Source: Xanthobacteraceae bacterium
Lineage (GTDB): Bacteria > Pseudomonadota > Alphaproteobacteria > Rhizobiales > Xanthobacteraceae
DNA: 6,261 nucleotides
Assembly (NCBI GenBank): GCA_025929595.1
Contig: JAICQA010000164.1
Location: 1-6,261 of the forward strand
Reading direction: 5' to 3'
Shown: positions 5,453-6,261 of the stretch, piece after piece
Numbering within the stretch: position 1 is the stretch's first letter
How the letters are laid out: each line of letters opens with the position of its first letter
Notes under the pieces: model-generated
What the model saw: only the letters and a program-made list of their open reading frames with translations
What the model was told of the DNA's origin: nothing
Databases searched by the model: none
Made by a program: the position numbers and the translations under genes

Positions 5453-6261
<809 letters not shown>

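Overview
The window is GC-rich, gene-dense DNA, almost certainly from an alphaproteobacterium of the Hyphomicrobiales (Rhizobiales). Three things point there: a fabB-fabI pair, the alphaproteobacterial style of FabI (NYNVMGVAKAALEAS), and a short PNPase tail that stops soon after the S1 domain. From memory, not from a search, rpsO-pnp and irr-fabA-fabB-fabI lie close together in this order, so both window ends look like conserved core genome. Genus cannot be fixed from the sequence.

Layout: (1) 1-1204 (+), the 3' part of fabB, cut by the window edge. (2) 1223-2041 (+), fabI, complete and 18 nt after fabB. (3) 2104-3381 and 3405-4670 (+), two tandem paralogous class III nucleotide cyclases. 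Each has a short conserved N-terminus, six predicted membrane helices and a complete catalytic domain; both use GTG starts. (4) 4667-5350 (-), a Crp/Fnr-type regulator with a canonical cyclic-nucleotide-binding cassette. Its stop codon overlaps that of the second cyclase in a shared CTAG. (5) 5401-5432 (-), a strong intrinsic terminator. (6) 5453-6261 (-), the 3' part of pnp, cut by the window edge. No intergenic gap exceeds about 100 nt.

How the genes fit together: fabB and fabI are steps of type II fatty-acid elongation and probably share a transcript. The two cyclases very likely make cAMP, because every metal-, adenine- and transition-state residue is present in both. The convergent Crp-like protein carries the residues expected of a cAMP receptor. 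The segment 2104-5350 therefore reads as a compact cAMP production-and-response cassette between pnp and fabI. The most interesting features are the duplicated six-helix cyclases, which together resemble a split form of the twelve-helix, two-domain animal adenylate cyclase, and their convergent receptor. No mobile element, CRISPR array, tRNA or rRNA was seen. The system is built from known families, so any novelty lies in the arrangement and in what the membrane domains sense.
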